DNA of 64,000 nucleotides. Source: Ctena decussata. Its lineage: Eukaryota; Mollusca; Bivalvia; Lucinida; Lucinidae. The DNA lies in assembly GCA_963989385.1 (NCBI GenBank), contig OZ022511.1, positions 29,258,503 to 29,322,502 on the forward strand, in the 5' to 3' direction. The position numbers and the translations under genes are program-made. This document shows, in pieces, positions 34,130-46,029 of the stretch. How positions within the stretch are numbered: the first letter of the stretch is position 1; each line of letters opens with the position of its first letter. The notes under the pieces were generated by a model. The model was not told the origin of the DNA and made no database searches. It saw only the letters and a program-made list of their open reading frames with translations.

Positions 34130-34885
34130 TTTTTTTTCCCTCCTCGTTGTTTTATCATAGTGTTAGTTTTTTTTGTTGTAGACATATCAGAGCATGCATG
34201 ACCTGCATCCGGGTTTTTATTGTAAGGGGGATAATAAACACAATCTACCATTTGTGAAAAGAAACAGTTTTAAAATGACGTTTTATGAATATAAACTTTA
34301 TTTTGGCTTCGTTTCCTTTTTAATTGAATCGCCGTTAATTGCGGATAGACGTGTTTTATTCAATAATAACGAATGACGAAAAGTGTATTTGCAATTTTCA
34401 TGACCCGTTTGAGCAGCCGTAGATCAGGCGCATTCGAGTTTTCCAATCGTGTATTTAAAGGTCTAGTATGAAAGCCATAACCGTACCCGCACCGCGCTTC
34501 CGATCTGCCGCGCCAGACATCAGTTTTCTTTCATCAACATCTGATGTATTTCTAACTAAAATTACAAGGAAACAAACAGTGCTTCCACTAGTGGAAGTCT
34601 GGGGGTCTGTGACTTCTAAAACTGAATGCCAAGAAGTCAGTGACTTCCAATTTTTATCATAACCTACCTAAGTGAATATTGACTTAAATAATGAGTTAAA
34701 TTTGTTGTAATAATGGTATTTCACTCATTAATGAAGGAGAAAGCAATATAAATATTGACATTCTGGAAGAAACCAAGTCTATCCTCCAGCATGACTTCCA
34801 AAATGACAAACCTTGGAAGTCATATGACTTCCTGATTTTGATGGTTAGTGCTAGCACTGAACAAAATACAATGAGAATAAAAAAA
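34130..34885. other. No gene; scattered 'gacttcc' motifs
   Basis: Several copies of gacttcc/ggaagtc occur at 34580-34830. No coding feature was recognised. Confidence 0.35.
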
Positions 34886-35104
34886 CTACTTTAAGAAGCT
34901 GAACAAAAAATCAGACATACCCCTTATCTTTTTGAATTTATATACTAAGTCATCATAAAATTCTGGTTCCGATAGGCCTTCATGTGAAAGTGATTTTAAC
35001 CTGACATTGAGTTTTGAAACCAATTCATTGCATCGGCGATAAAATTTTCTAGATAAGGAATTATTTCGATGCAGACTTATTTTGATACTCACGCTCGATT
35101 GCAC
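34886..35104 (-). pseudogene. Possible retroelement-related coding fragment or exon
   Basis: A 72-codon minus-strand frame contains GLSEPEFYDDLVYKFKKIRG. I recall this type of segment from RT-containing hypothetical proteins common in bivalve genomes. In genomic sense the frame runs into GGGTATGT right after the matching segment (near 34925), which could be a splice donor; the residues after it look unrelated. No further RT motifs are visible nearby. It may be a retrotransposon fragment or an exon. The recognition is from memory and not verified. Confidence 0.35.
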
Positions 35105-37509
35105 ACACGCTCACTCACTCACAAACTCACGAATTCACTCCCTTAGCAATTGGGCCAAACGAAGTCAGGGAAAATCATGAAAATATGAGACAGAAAAAGC
35201 TAAGAAATAGACTTTTAATAAGTGTTCCCCCGGTTACAGCTAGCTCCTGGTGAGGTATCGGTATTTTTGCAGTTCAGTCATGCCATTAAATCTTACTGGT
35301 GGCAAATAAACTAGGATATCGAAGTTGTATGAAAATGAGTAAGGAAAACATCAGTTTTGTCCAAGGTGCCGCATGGTTATATATCTATGCGCCAGTCATT
35401 TGTATCCACAACCCCCACCTACAGAAATAAAATCTTTACATTTCAGAGACCTGTGATGATTAGCTGATGGTAACAACCTTGCTCTTACTACAGAAAATCT
35501 CACAGGGTAAAGGACCCCAATCTTAAAACTCCGGCACTATGGAAACAATTCAAATATAATTGCCCTGCACCTTGGTCCGGCTATCCCAGCGCCATTGTAT
35601 TATTGTAGGCCCGGAACGTCCCGTTACCATAGTCTAGCTGCAGTTGCAGTTATCCGTTGAGGGATTATTGGGTTGCCCTTTATATTAATTCATGTTTTGT
35701 CCACCATTTTGAAGGACTTCTTATTAAATCAACTACCCAACCACCTCTACTCGTTTATTGTGTTTCCGTTCATTCCTGGCGCAGTCCATCTTCGTAGGTT
35801 GGGGCGAGAATGCAAATGACAGCAGGCCGAATTGACCCGGACGAGTTGAATAGAGGCCGAGTTGACCCAGGAGCCGTGAAGATCCCAGGCTTACAGAAAG
35901 CAGGCCGAGTTGACCCGCTTCTTCCATGACATACTATCGCCAGACAATAGTTGTAATCGAACTCGACCAAGGCTGATCACGATAATCCTCTCTCGGGAAT
36001 TCATGTTTTGTCCTTGAACAAAACAAATTTACTTTACAAAAGTACTGATAATACCCAGGAAGCGGTGGATCCGTCCTGACATGACTAAAAAGTTGTTCTT
36101 TAAAAACGAATTTCATCTTCGACAATTATCTTTTTTAAAGATGTTTCTTGTGATATATATATATATATATATATATATTCACTATGATTATTCACTGATG
36201 TGTTAGAAGACCTTCACGAAGAACAAACCAAATGTCTTATAGATCACCAAGGGTTGAAGCACCGTAAAGTCCCCCTCCCCCGCCTTCCCACACAGTAAGT
36301 TGTTCTTGACTGTTTCCAAGTATGGGTAGAATGGCTACCGTCAATCAATTATTCGTCTTAATCATTTGTATTTTATTCTAACAGAATTGTTTACCAATAG
36401 CTTTAATTTTTTATAGAGCCTTACAAAGCTAGGAAACTTATTTTTTGGTCTCTGCGTAGAGAAAATGACGAAATACATATAAAAGTTAGTATATCGATGA
36501 TATTGTTTTTTTTTGTATCAGCTTATCTGTGCTGTTCAAACATAAGGTTTGTTTCGATTGTTGTTTTTCTTTCTTTCATTCTGAAGTTAGTTTTACGTAT
36601 TGACGATAGGTATGCCAATCAGAAGGGGAATAGCAAGCCATGAAAAAATCTTAAACGCACTTCAGGAACTATCAACTAGATTCTTCAGAAAACATACTTC
36701 TTATCAAAACCTAATGTATACAATCCTTTCTGTTTTCATTACCGAAGTTTACTTAACGATATGATCTGTGGTGGCTATAACTAGGTCGATCCAGACAGAA
36801 GGGGCAGTTTGTAAGAAAGGTCAAGACGAATGTTAATCTGCACACCCTTTTTTACAAGATGTTTTCAGAAGATTACTGATTTGTTAATGCAATCAGGAAC
36901 AGATGTAGCGACAATTCCGAGTCTTCTCTGTTCACACAATCATTTGTTACAGCACCTTTTTTGCTGAAGCGGCCCACTCATAATTCCAAATAACACTTTA
37001 AATATGTTTGGCCTGTCTCCAACATCATTTTCCAATTAGCTTTACTTGTTCAGTCTGGTAGTTATTGGCAAAACAACCTTGTTTTTATTCGGTTTAAACA
37101 AGAACTATTTTAGCAAATATGATGTAATATTCAAACAAATGTGCTGGACCAAAGCTAACCTGACTTTACGCAGATGAAACAAAATACCATTACGAGGCGC
37201 ATTTAGTCAAATATTTTATCGAAATCATATAGATAGCACATTTATTCGGATATAGATAAGTAGTCCAAACTTGGAGAACTGCTTCTCATTTATTATGTGT
37301 TCAATTTGATTAGATGTGTTCTAACTCATTTGAGTGTTATCAAGGGAAATAAGCAATAATAATAAAATAGTAACAGAACAATAAGGCAAAATGATAGATA
37401 AATTGACATTATAGTCTAAGTGAAATAAAACAACTGTCAGGACCACAGTCGGTCCGATCACAAACACCTTTAGACTGCCAACATCCTTCTTGTAGTTAGA
37501 ATGTATTAA
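35105..37509. other. No gene; (TA)n microsatellite and triplicated short motif
   Basis: Three copies of 'aggccgarttgaccc' occur at ~35824, ~35853 and ~35902. A TA repeat is at 36153-36179. Short frames over the triplicate (35733-35970, minus) are artefacts of it. Confidence 0.45.
36153..36179. repeat. (TA)n microsatellite
   Basis: About 13 uninterrupted AT dinucleotides. Confidence 0.9.
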
Positions 37510-37747
37510 TGAGCCGCGACACGAGAAAACGCACAAAGTGGTTGTGCGGCCAGCGCAGACTCAGATCATCCTGGGCATCCGCCCAGTCTGATCAGAGTCT
37601 TCGCTGTCCGCATGGAGGTAGCTGAGACACTTATATACCCTTTAAGCGCTAAGCACAGAGTCTGATCGGACTGAGCAGATGCCCAGGCTGATCTGAGTCT
37701 GCGCTGGGCGCACAACCACTTTGCTGGTTTTCTCATGTCGCGGCTCA
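37510..37747 (-). repeat. Hairpin element family A, full copy
   Basis: Runs tgagccgcgacacgag … atgtcgcggctca with good arm pairing. The loop order (tgtccgcatggaggtagct first) is reversed relative to most copies. Confidence 0.9.
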
Positions 37748-38335
37748 TTTATTCTGCTATGAACCGGTGTTTTTCCATCTCTAGAATGATCCCGAATATC
37801 TGGATCAGTCTTATTATATCCGTGTTATGAGATGGGGTTACAATGCCGAAAATCTAGATCCGGATCTAGATTTATGGGATTATTTTTGTAGGGGGAAAAA
37901 GAAAAAAAAATATTGTACAGTAACGCCGTAATAACACATTGTTTATTCACATGAATTCCAGCAGCTTTCTTAGGTAGATAGGACCTTTCACAACAAGATC
38001 AACAAATAGTATAAAAGAACATAAATGCAGATAAAACAAGCTGAAACAATAACAGAGATGAGCCTTAATATAAGCATCGCCTTGGGTAGGTCCGTTGTAT
38101 ATTATCTGAGGGTTGCAGATAGTTTTTGGTGCATTAACCCATTTATGACTGGTAGACTCTTCTATCCTTATACATTGGATTAGTTCATATGTCAGTTAAG
38201 TTGGTCTTGTTTTGTTATTTTTTATCATTTTTGTATTTTACTTAAAGGAGAAAATACGTGTATGTCTTATGCAAATATTGTAGACCCTAATCAGATGCCG
38301 CGTTTTTGCGTTTTGGTTATTGTTTGTCAATGTAC
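37748..38335. other. No gene; small ATCTAGAT palindrome
   Basis: 37850-37873 is the perfect palindrome aaatctagatcc/ggatctagattt. Sequence at 38275-38315 ('gtagaccctaatcagatgccgcg') recurs in altered form at 41434-41458 and 58308-58346. Confidence 0.4.
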
Positions 38336-38633
38336 CTTTTATGCGACAGCCGGGCCGCGTAGCGCAATCGGTAGGGCACCTGACTCATAAGTCAGAGGTC
38401 TTGGGTTTCGAAACCCGGTCTGGCCACATACTTTCGTTTCTCCTTCCGCTGATTCAAGAAGGGCAGTTGTCAGTTACTGGCGAAAGTATGTGCACTTAGT
38501 ACTGGTTTACCGCTTAGGAGGTCTAAGCCTGCCCAGGAATAGTGTGGTTAGGTTAACTGACCGTCCCGACATGACCTTAGTTGTTTACCGAGGACGTTAA
38601 GCATCAAATCAACCAACCAACTTTTATGCGACA
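38336..38633 (+). mobile_element. tRNA-derived SINE (family 1) with 13-bp target-site duplication
   Basis: The body is 38349-38620. The duplication cttttatgcgaca is perfect at 38336-38348 and 38621-38633. The anticodon loop reads tcataa, which suggests a Met-type tRNA ancestor (inference). The tail ends 'catcaaatcaaccaaccaa'. Confidence 0.9.
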
Positions 38634-39300
38634 CTAGGCACAACTGGGTTAATCCTTGCACTCACGTCAGATATTTAATCCACATGCGTAAATTTGTAAG
38701 CATTTAAAGCGATCATTGTTCACACTATAAGGATGGGCAAAAGTCATTCAGCACTTCTTGTGATCTTGTCGTTTTCATGGTTCAGTATCTGTAGTAACAA
38801 CTAGCCATCTTCAATGACCCATTCGCATCATTTTGATAGCGGTCATGCACAGGTTCATGCAAGTTAGGTCAAATCCATTCAGCCACACTTGCGGTGATGT
38901 CATATTCCTGTTCAGCTCTTTAGTACATGTAACTGTAATCATCTTGATTGCTTTGCTTGCATATTTTGGAAACAGCTTCATGCACGGATCATATTGGTCA
39001 AAATCGGTTCGATTCTTATTAATATATTACCGCGTTTATCGTTAACTAGTTTCGTAAAGGCTGGCATCTTTGGTAGTTCTAAGACACAATTTAGACAGAG
39101 GGCGTTGCAGTATGGTTTAATAGATTTTGGTCAAAATCCTTCCTCTATACTAGCGATACTGTAATTTTCATGTTTCGATTGAAGCCAAATGTCAAAGGAG
39201 TCTTACATGGACAGCATCATAAATTGCTTCGAACGTTGTGGTGACATATCTAAAAAGGCCTTCATGATCTGGTGTGGTAAAAAATGCTTCATGATCCACC
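38634..39300. other. No feature recognised
   Basis: This is the spacer between two SINEs. The plus frame at 38833-39045 is hydrophobic but has no recognised family. Confidence 0.35.
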
Positions 39301-39462
39301 ATGAGCGGCGGTAGTGTAGTAGAAAAAGCGCTGGACTACCAATCCAGTGGTCGCAAGATCGACCCCCTGCTTCTCTGGTCTTTTAGGTGAGCTTGAAACC
39401 GAGGTCCCGTATCCTTATGACCTAGTTGTTAATGGGACCATGACCGGTGTACATTCACTCAC
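39301..39462 (+). mobile_element. tRNA-derived SINE (family 2)
   Basis: The head gagcggcggtagtgtagtag resembles a decayed A-box region, with 'ctggactaccaatccagtgg' as anticodon-arm-like sequence. The body 'accgaggtcccgtatcc…cctagttgttaatgggacc' matches the copy at 40781-40940. Confidence 0.6.
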
Positions 39463-39475
39463 TTATGATCCAACA

Positions 39476-39551
39476 AACCGCGGCGGATCGGTTGATTAAG
39501 CGCTGACTTGCTGACCAAGCGGTCCCTGGTTCGATTCCCGCTAGAGGCGCA
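39476..39551 (+). other. tRNA-like sequence (pseudo-tRNA or SINE head)
   Basis: It has a perfect B-box ggttcgattcc and an A-box-like 'ggttgattaagcg', with tRNA-like spacing. The acceptor arms (gcggcgg versus aggcgca) pair poorly and the anticodon arm is short, so it is probably not a functional tRNA. Confidence 0.5.
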
Positions 39552-39563
39552 GATCTTTTCAAA

Positions 39564-39633
39564 CGTGAACAGGTAGTACTTCAGCCATATCCGGACGAGC
39601 GTCCGGATATGACTGAAGAACTGCCTGTTCACG
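39564..39633. repeat. 70-bp hairpin
   Basis: cgtgaacaggtagtacttca pairs with tgaagaactgcctgttcacg. The apex is atccggacgagcgtccggat. Confidence 0.75.
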
Positions 39634-40780
39634 AACTTAAATCAGTTCTGAAGATGTGCATTGTCGTATGCCATCTCAGGTGAGCTATTAATGACCCTCT
39701 TGTTAAACATTTTCTTCCATTGCCATAGCAAGAAGAGTTCTACTTTGGCAATAATGATAGAGTACCTCTGAAGAATCACAAGTCTGAAATTCTAAACTTT
39801 GACTCAGTGGCGATGTCGTATTTTTAAAAAAAAAAACAAAAAAAAAAAACAAAAAAACAAAGAAACTGTGAATTGACGGACAGGCGACGGATTGAGATAG
39901 TTCCCAAGAGCTCGTCAGTAACAACTTTTAATCACGATCAGAAAGAAACATACCGCTTAAACAAAGGTTTGCAAACATGTATGACATAACAAAGTGTAGA
40001 GCTGCATACTCATTGTCTTACAAAAGAGCTATAAAGGCTGTTTCATGATTCAGTAACGACAGTCGCCATTTCAGTTTGCAAACTCACAACCTTTGTGTTA
40101 TACTCTCTTGCATGTTCTCTTTGAATTTGCTTTAATTGAAAAAATAATCACTTACTGTAGGTAGTTTTGTCAGCATTTTAAACGCACCTGAGCGATGTTA
40201 GAAAATGCGATATCTTTGACAATCACCAAACATATTCTGGAACTAGCTCATTAAGTGTAACAGTACACTTATGATCAAACGACAGTTCGTGCTATTTCTG
40301 GTTACCAAGACCATAGGTAAATGATCCATGATCTCTCTGGGACAATATTGCCTGAGCAAACAGTGTCTGCAGGTGCATAGCAAGCTGCAATTACACAGAG
40401 GATCTTACAGGAGTGCTCATGTATTATTGATTTTATTAGACGAATTGGGGAAAAAGATAAGATGCAAGGCTATGCCGAGCATCTTATCGGTATCCACAAT
40501 GAGTTTAATAAATGCAGTAATACAGGAGCACGAACGCAAGATTCTATTTATCAAATGACACTAAAATCGCATTTTATTAGCAAATTTTGCACTAAACCGT
40601 CAAGATCTCGCCATTACAACACGCGACGTTTTTATGGATATCAACGTATAATGTTACGACGTAATTTGTATATAATCCACCAGTTGATTGTCGTTTTTAA
40701 TGCATGGCTTTATTTCAATCTCAGATGTGACGTCATATGATAAAGTTATGTTTCATACTCCTCAAGAGAAAGTCAAACGT
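39634..40780. other. No gene; A-rich tract
   Basis: 39825-39862 is A-rich with C interruptions. Sequence at 40520-40740 loosely resembles dispersed family C and ends in a TGACGTCA-containing phrase. Overlapping frames of 76-92 codons here have no recognised domains. Confidence 0.35.
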
Positions 40781-40940
40781 GGTGAGTGAACTCTGGTTTA
40801 GCGTCCCACCAATAACTAGGACATACGGAGACGGGACCTCCTTTAAAAGTCTCATCCGTAAGACCGGAGAAGTAGGAGAACGATCTTGCGACCCCTGGAC
40901 TGGTAGTCAAGCGCGTTATCCACAACACTATCGATGCTCC
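40781..40940 (-). mobile_element. tRNA-derived SINE (family 2)
   Basis: The minus strand reads gagcatcgatagtgttgtgg (head), 'cgcttgactaccagtccagg', then 'ggatgagacttttaaagg' and ends 'gggacgctaaaccagagttc'. Same body as 39301-39462 and 24786-24947. Confidence 0.65.
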
Positions 40941-42006
40941 TGGAAGACAGACGGATCAAGCCCCAATTTTCCATGACTTTTGACATCCGGTATTGAGAAC
41001 TTGCTAATTTTAAAATTCCAGAATGCAAATGTGCAGGGTGCTTGTTGAAATTTTGTCAGTTTGACAAAATTTCAATACGCACCTACGTATTTGCAAATAA
41101 TCGGCTAGAGTTTTTGTCTGCGCAGATCTGACAGTCCCAAGAAACGTTTGGTCTGGGTTTCACACCCTTTTTCATTCAGTCAGCAATATGACCTGTCACT
41201 GGACAGCAACTTCTATTTATTCAAGCTTGATAGAACGATAGATGATTCCACAAGGCATTAATGGGTGTACCCTTTTAGGCCAGGTGGACTCTTCTCTCGT
41301 TATATAAAGGATAAATCGTGTTTTTTTTTGTGTGTTTTTTTTTTGCTTTTGCATTTAATACATGTCTGTGTTAGGTTACTTTGTCATTTGTCTTTTCTTT
41401 TAAAGAAAATTACTATATTTCGTATTCTAAAAGTGTAGACTCTAATCAGACGCCGCGTGGGTCTGCACTAATTTTCCAATGAAACAGTTCTTTTTATTGG
41501 ATATTAAGCATATATGGGTGAAAGGTAAACCATTTAAGGTGTGCTGATATTTCAAGACAAATATTCTCTACTATATAGAACCCCCCCCCCCCCCCCCCCA
41601 GTCTTTATTGGTTTTATGACCCTGTTATGTCATTACCTATGTGAGAAACAGTATTTGCTTTGATGAAATGGCAGTGTCACTGGACTGTTGCATAATAGGA
41701 TTATGAAAGCCAATAAACAGTAATGTTTGTCTTTAAGAAGCCACAGTGACTCTATTTCTTTCCATATGGTTCTGTGTGACTTGTGACAAGTAATGCCACG
41801 AAAATATCTTCAGTTAGGAAAGTACTATTTTGCTGTTTGCCAATGCAAAAACGTTGACCTCGTTAAGTGAAAATGTGTAATGTGATCAATTACGGCAAGC
41901 AACGCCTCTGGTCAGCCATCTTTGCATCCGCACAGCCTGATCACACTCTACGCTTTGTAGAATCTGGTTGTTCCCTGGCTTGACACACCGCCCATTGGAC
42001 TTGATT
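40941..42006. other. No gene; hairpin and poly-C run
   Basis: 41026-41096 can fold (ttgaaattttgtca/tgacaaaatttcaa core with flanking gcaaat…atttgc). 41581-41599 is 19 consecutive C. 41430-41460 repeats the 'taatcagacgccgcg' phrase seen at 38.3 and 58.3 kb. 41895-41960 looks like a very decayed fragment of hairpin family A. Confidence 0.45.
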
Positions 42007-42243
42007 TGTGCCGCGACATGACAAAACCAAAATGTGGTTGTGCGCCCAGCGCAGACTCAGATCAGCCTGGGCATCCGCCCAGTCTGATCAGAGTCTTCGC
42101 TGTCCGCATGGAGGTAGCTTAGACCCTTAGCTACCCTTTGAGCACTTAACGAAGAGTCTGGTTAAAATGGGCGGATGTCCAGACTGATCTGAGTCTGCTC
42201 TGGGCGCACAACCACATTGTTGGTTTTCTCGTGTCGCGGCTCA
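42007..42243 (-). repeat. Hairpin element family A, full copy
   Basis: Runs tgtgccgcgacatgac … gtgtcgcggctca. The first arm is close to consensus; the second has a few changes (ggttaaaatggg). Reverse loop orientation. Confidence 0.9.
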
Positions 42244-43559
42244 TTTGTGTAAGAGAAACAAAGTGTATTTAGCATCACTGTTGGTTATTCTAAAAAAACA
42301 CACAAAAGTTTATGAAATATTTTTCAGAAATTCGCCAATATCAGTTCATTGTGCTTCCAAGGTCATTTCACACCCTTATGTGTCACAAACATATTACAGT
42401 GACGCAATCAAATAGGCATACCATTGTTTATCATAACAAAGGGCGGAATTAATAGTCATTTCGTGTTAATGACAACTATAAGGAAATTCAAATAAATCTA
42501 GGCTCAAACAATGTTGTGCACCTGCGCTTTTACCATTCAACTTGCTTGTTTGTATTTTTAAATCACTGTAATATTTCAGGATGCCAACGCCATACCCAGT
42601 ATTGTATGAAGGTTATTGTAGATTCTCTTGTAGTTTACATGTAAACCAGAGGTGATCCAGAGAGTATCCAGATAAACTTAAAAAAACAAAAACAGCACAA
42701 ACAATAATCCGGCTCTGAACAACATCGTGTCGCTTGAGAAGTCGCATTAGCGTCTACACTAGAAAATAGAATTACTTCCCATTTTCAAAGCTTAAAAGGG
42801 GAAGTTGAGAACCTAATCCCTCGCCCTCACCTTCTGCAATGGCTCAGCTGAGCCAAACAACAGACCGACTAAAGCAGAAACATAGTAGCAATTTATGCTA
42901 TCGATATGATTTCTAGGTTATAACACCATTAACCCTCAAATGTCGAACTGATATTAGCACAATTCACAGTGCACTTAACGATCTCCCGTAGGTACGATAT
43001 ATCACTACAATGTGTTGAATTGGGAGGTAATTTTCGTTTTTTATTGCTGTTATTTTGCTAGCCTTGCTTTTGGTTGATATGTCTCTTTAGTTACGATATG
43101 GTTACTTACTTTGTCAGATGTTGGCATTGTCGAATAGAAAAGTAATTTTCTTTCATAGATAACCGTATTAAACATACAGTCAACTCTCGATTCCTCAAAA
43201 TCGAAGTTCGTCTCAAACTGGTCCAGAATGTTTGCCTTGAGACACCAGTAGATTAAGATAACAGGAGATGAAATGTATAGAGAAAAATAGGAAATTAGGC
43301 GTTTTTTCAGAGTATTTAAGGCATTGTCAAAATAAATACTCGGATAACGAAAAAGGAGAATGAAAATAAAAATAAAATAATAAATAAACAGAGCATTTAG
43401 AGTGTATTGGTTCATAAGGCAACGTATTGTTCTTTGCCTTTCGAAAGTTGGCATATCGCGGCTTTCTGACATATGGATCCACGGATTTGTTTTTTCTAAA
43501 GCCATGTAAACAAATTCGTCCCTTTTTCGTCCCTTTGTTTGAATAAAAAACAACAACAA
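42244..43559. other. No recognised gene; one 169-codon minus frame
   Basis: A minus-strand frame at 43050-43559 is the longest in this stretch. It is rich in F, I, L and Y from AT-rich DNA, with a hydrophobic stretch in the middle and no known motif. Its interior 'cagtcaactctcgattcctc' (43179) resembles the inverted terminus of pogo/Tigger-type elements, so it is more likely repeat than gene. Confidence 0.3.
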
Positions 43560-44040
43560 TGTATTATGTTATGACGCTGGCGTCCGTCTGTCCGTTGTTA
43601 GTAAGAATATGTACATATCAAGATTAATGCCCAATCCTTTCAGCAGATTTACAGCCCCATACTAGAATGTTAAACATGGTTTGTTTCCGGATCACTCCTC
43701 CTACAGGTTTCAACAAGTTAACCTTCAACTTTATAAATGTGGAGTAGCGCACACTTTTTCGAGGTTATTTTCCAGTGATTTAAGCAGAGGTATATTCCGT
43801 TAATAGAATCGAATTTGGCATTTTTCTTACTTCTAAATAACTTCACCTAGGAAGTTGAATTTTGGTACACTAATAGTATTTGATGTGTAAAATATTTGAT
43901 ATAGCTGATGAAATTCTGTATTCATTATTAAAGTTTTTGCCTCCTACTACAGTTTACTTACGATCAAGCATAGCTAGATTTTGACCTGGACTGGTGCATA
44001 TCATTTCGTGATTATGCTCTGGTAACTTTTTTTTGCCGGC
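43560..44040. repeat. Decayed 'cgtccgtctgtccg / cttcacctaggaag' repeat
   Basis: The opening 'acgctggcgtccgtctgtccg' and the phrase 'aacttcacctaggaagttga' recur in altered form near 50043-50063 ('acttcacctaggaagctgtt'). It belongs to the same general class as the arrays at 11.3 and 46.8 kb. Confidence 0.5.
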
Positions 44041-44149
44041 TCCTCCTCCCCTTCCGCACCATATTTTTTCACACATCATGTAAATTTTTATTTACAAATG
44101 TACAATTTTACTTTTATTCAACCATTTATACAATCAACTGCAGTATTGG

Positions 44150-44284
44150 TATGTATGTATGTATGTATGTATGTATGTATGTATGTATGTATGTACACTC
44201 GTACGTACGCACGTACGCACCTACACTCGCACTACGTACGGACGTACGCACGTATGTATGTATGTATGTATGTATGTATGTATG
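44150..44284. repeat. (ATGT)n microsatellite with degenerate CGTA core
   Basis: Two clean ATGT tracts (44151-44194 and ~44251-44284) flank a degenerate 'cgtacgcacgtacg' stretch. Frames rich in Y/M/V/C or T/H/I here are translation of the microsatellite. Confidence 0.9.
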
Positions 44285-44291
44285 GATAGTT

Positions 44292-46029
44292 CCGGCAGCG
44301 CAAAACCGTACAATTTTCGCGTTTTGAACGCGTATCCAACGCGTTTTTCGTGCGTGTGTATGAAACGCGTTTGAAACGCGTTGACTCGCGTTTTTCGCGT
44401 TTATCTCGTTTTCCAAATATCCAATCAAATTGCTTCCCGAGAAACCCATGCGAAACGCGTGTTATCCGCGATTTTTGCATAGCATAACTTAACCAACCAG
44501 AAAAGTTCATTTGCGTTTCTCTGTGACGTAGATAACGCGAAAATCGCGATTCATAATAAGCCAATCAAAACGCTTCTATCAAAACGCGTGCGAAGCAGCC
44601 ATAATATGATCGTACGGCATCACAATTTATCAGTATTTTTGCAGCGTTTTAAAGTGAATTATCAATTGGATTTATAAACAGAGTCATATTGTTTTCATAT
44701 AAATATTTTTAGTTCGTTTTCTGTGCTTTATATTGTGTTCGCAGTAAGTCTCATAATATATTTTCGTTCAAAGTATTGAAGTATTGTTTGCAGTTTTTTA
44801 GGTAACGGGAATTAAAGATGAGATTTTCGGTTGCGATCAAAAACAACATTTTGGACCTGCATCGTGACGGTATGGCGCATTTGCAGCAGTAGCCTCGTTG
44901 TTCAGATCGTTGAATGGTTGTTTACATCCTCGCCAGAATCATAATTGTTTAGAAAGTTTCCGGAAGCTAGGAACTTCAAACGCCCGGATTAGACTTACCC
45001 ACATTTTGGGGACAACGGACAGAGAGACTCGGTGCCAGAAATGTGCAACCCTGAGCATCCCGGGGAACGTTATGAGAATTGGAAAAAAACGCTGCTCTAT
45101 GTCTCCAAAAGGCCGCATGGTGCTCCTGATCTTGGCGCCGATCGAGTCTGTGTCCAATCAATGCAAATGGGATCTGTTTTCTTTCTTTCTTTTTTAAAAT
45201 ATATTGTTCAGTACGAAACAAAGTTTCCACAGATGTAGTAAGATTTTCAAGAGGGTTGGGGGACTAGGGACTCATGTCTTTTTTTTGTGTGTATGTGTGT
45301 GTGCGCGTGTGTGTCGGAAAGTGGGAAGAGGGGAGGGGATCCTAGAAGTATGATGTTGCCTTTCCTGTTAAATACTTTTGGAGGGGAGGGTGTCTGGTTC
45401 TGGCTGCCCCATACCCAAATCGTCCGACTCCAACGAGTATGATTTCATGCAAAATTTATGACTAGGATCGTTTTCCTGTTTCCGTTGTAACTTGCGGCAT
45501 CCGTTGACGCTGAAAAAGTTTATTCTCTCAAGCTTTTACCATAATTTCCAGGGAATTGGAGAGTCACAAAAAGCTTAAATTTAAATAATTTCACCGGGAT
45601 TTCATTATTATTTCTATAGATCTAATTTTCTTTATACACTTCGTCGAAAATAATTGGGAAAAAGGCAAATCCAACTTTTAGTACTTATCAAATTTAGTAG
45701 GTTCTCAGTTTTTCAATAGCATTGTCAATGAAGCTCGGAAGCTGTCTATACTAGACCGAAACGCGTTCGGCAAACGCAATTTTTATTGGTCTAGACACCG
45801 AACGCGTGCGCATGCGAAATAACGAAAATCGCGAACTGGAATCGCAGTTCTGATTGCCTAAATAGATTTTCGCGTACAAACGCGATTATTCGCAATTTTA
45901 TGCAGCAATTTGATTGGTTCTTTCACAAACGCGTCTCTAAATCGCAAAACGCGTTTGAAAAATACGCGTTTCGAACGCGGTTTGAACGCGAATTTCATGC
46001 GAAGCGCATGTACGGTTTTGCGCTGCCGG
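44292..46029. mobile_element. 1.74-kb TIR element with GCG-rich subterminal repeats
   Basis: Inverted ends of about 21 bases are perfect (ccggcagcgcaaaaccgta…; right copy 46009-46029). They are followed on each side by 200-300 bp dense in 'aaacgcgttt/gaacgcg' motifs in both orientations. Both ends abut ATGT-type microsatellite. The interior (44820-45240) is less biased and includes a short plus frame starting at 44818 with KNNILDLHRDG, reminiscent of a transposase helix-turn-helix, ending at a stop after 24 codons. No intact transposase is present. PIF/Harbinger affinity is possible but unproven; no target duplication is evident. Confidence 0.6.

Noticed and set aside
41895..41960. Another family A hairpin copy
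   Set aside because: Only scattered words match (catccgcacagcctgatca); too decayed to support, as are patches near 32780, 36900, 56364 and 56611.
43050..43559. 169-codon minus-strand open frame as a gene
   Set aside because: Composition is that of AT-rich chance translation (F/I/L/Y rich), no motif is recognised, and it overlaps a pogo/Tigger-like terminal sequence.
44098..44564. Overlapping frames rich in Y/M/V/C or T/H/I
   Set aside because: They are translations of the ATGT microsatellite and the GCG-rich arm of the TIR element.
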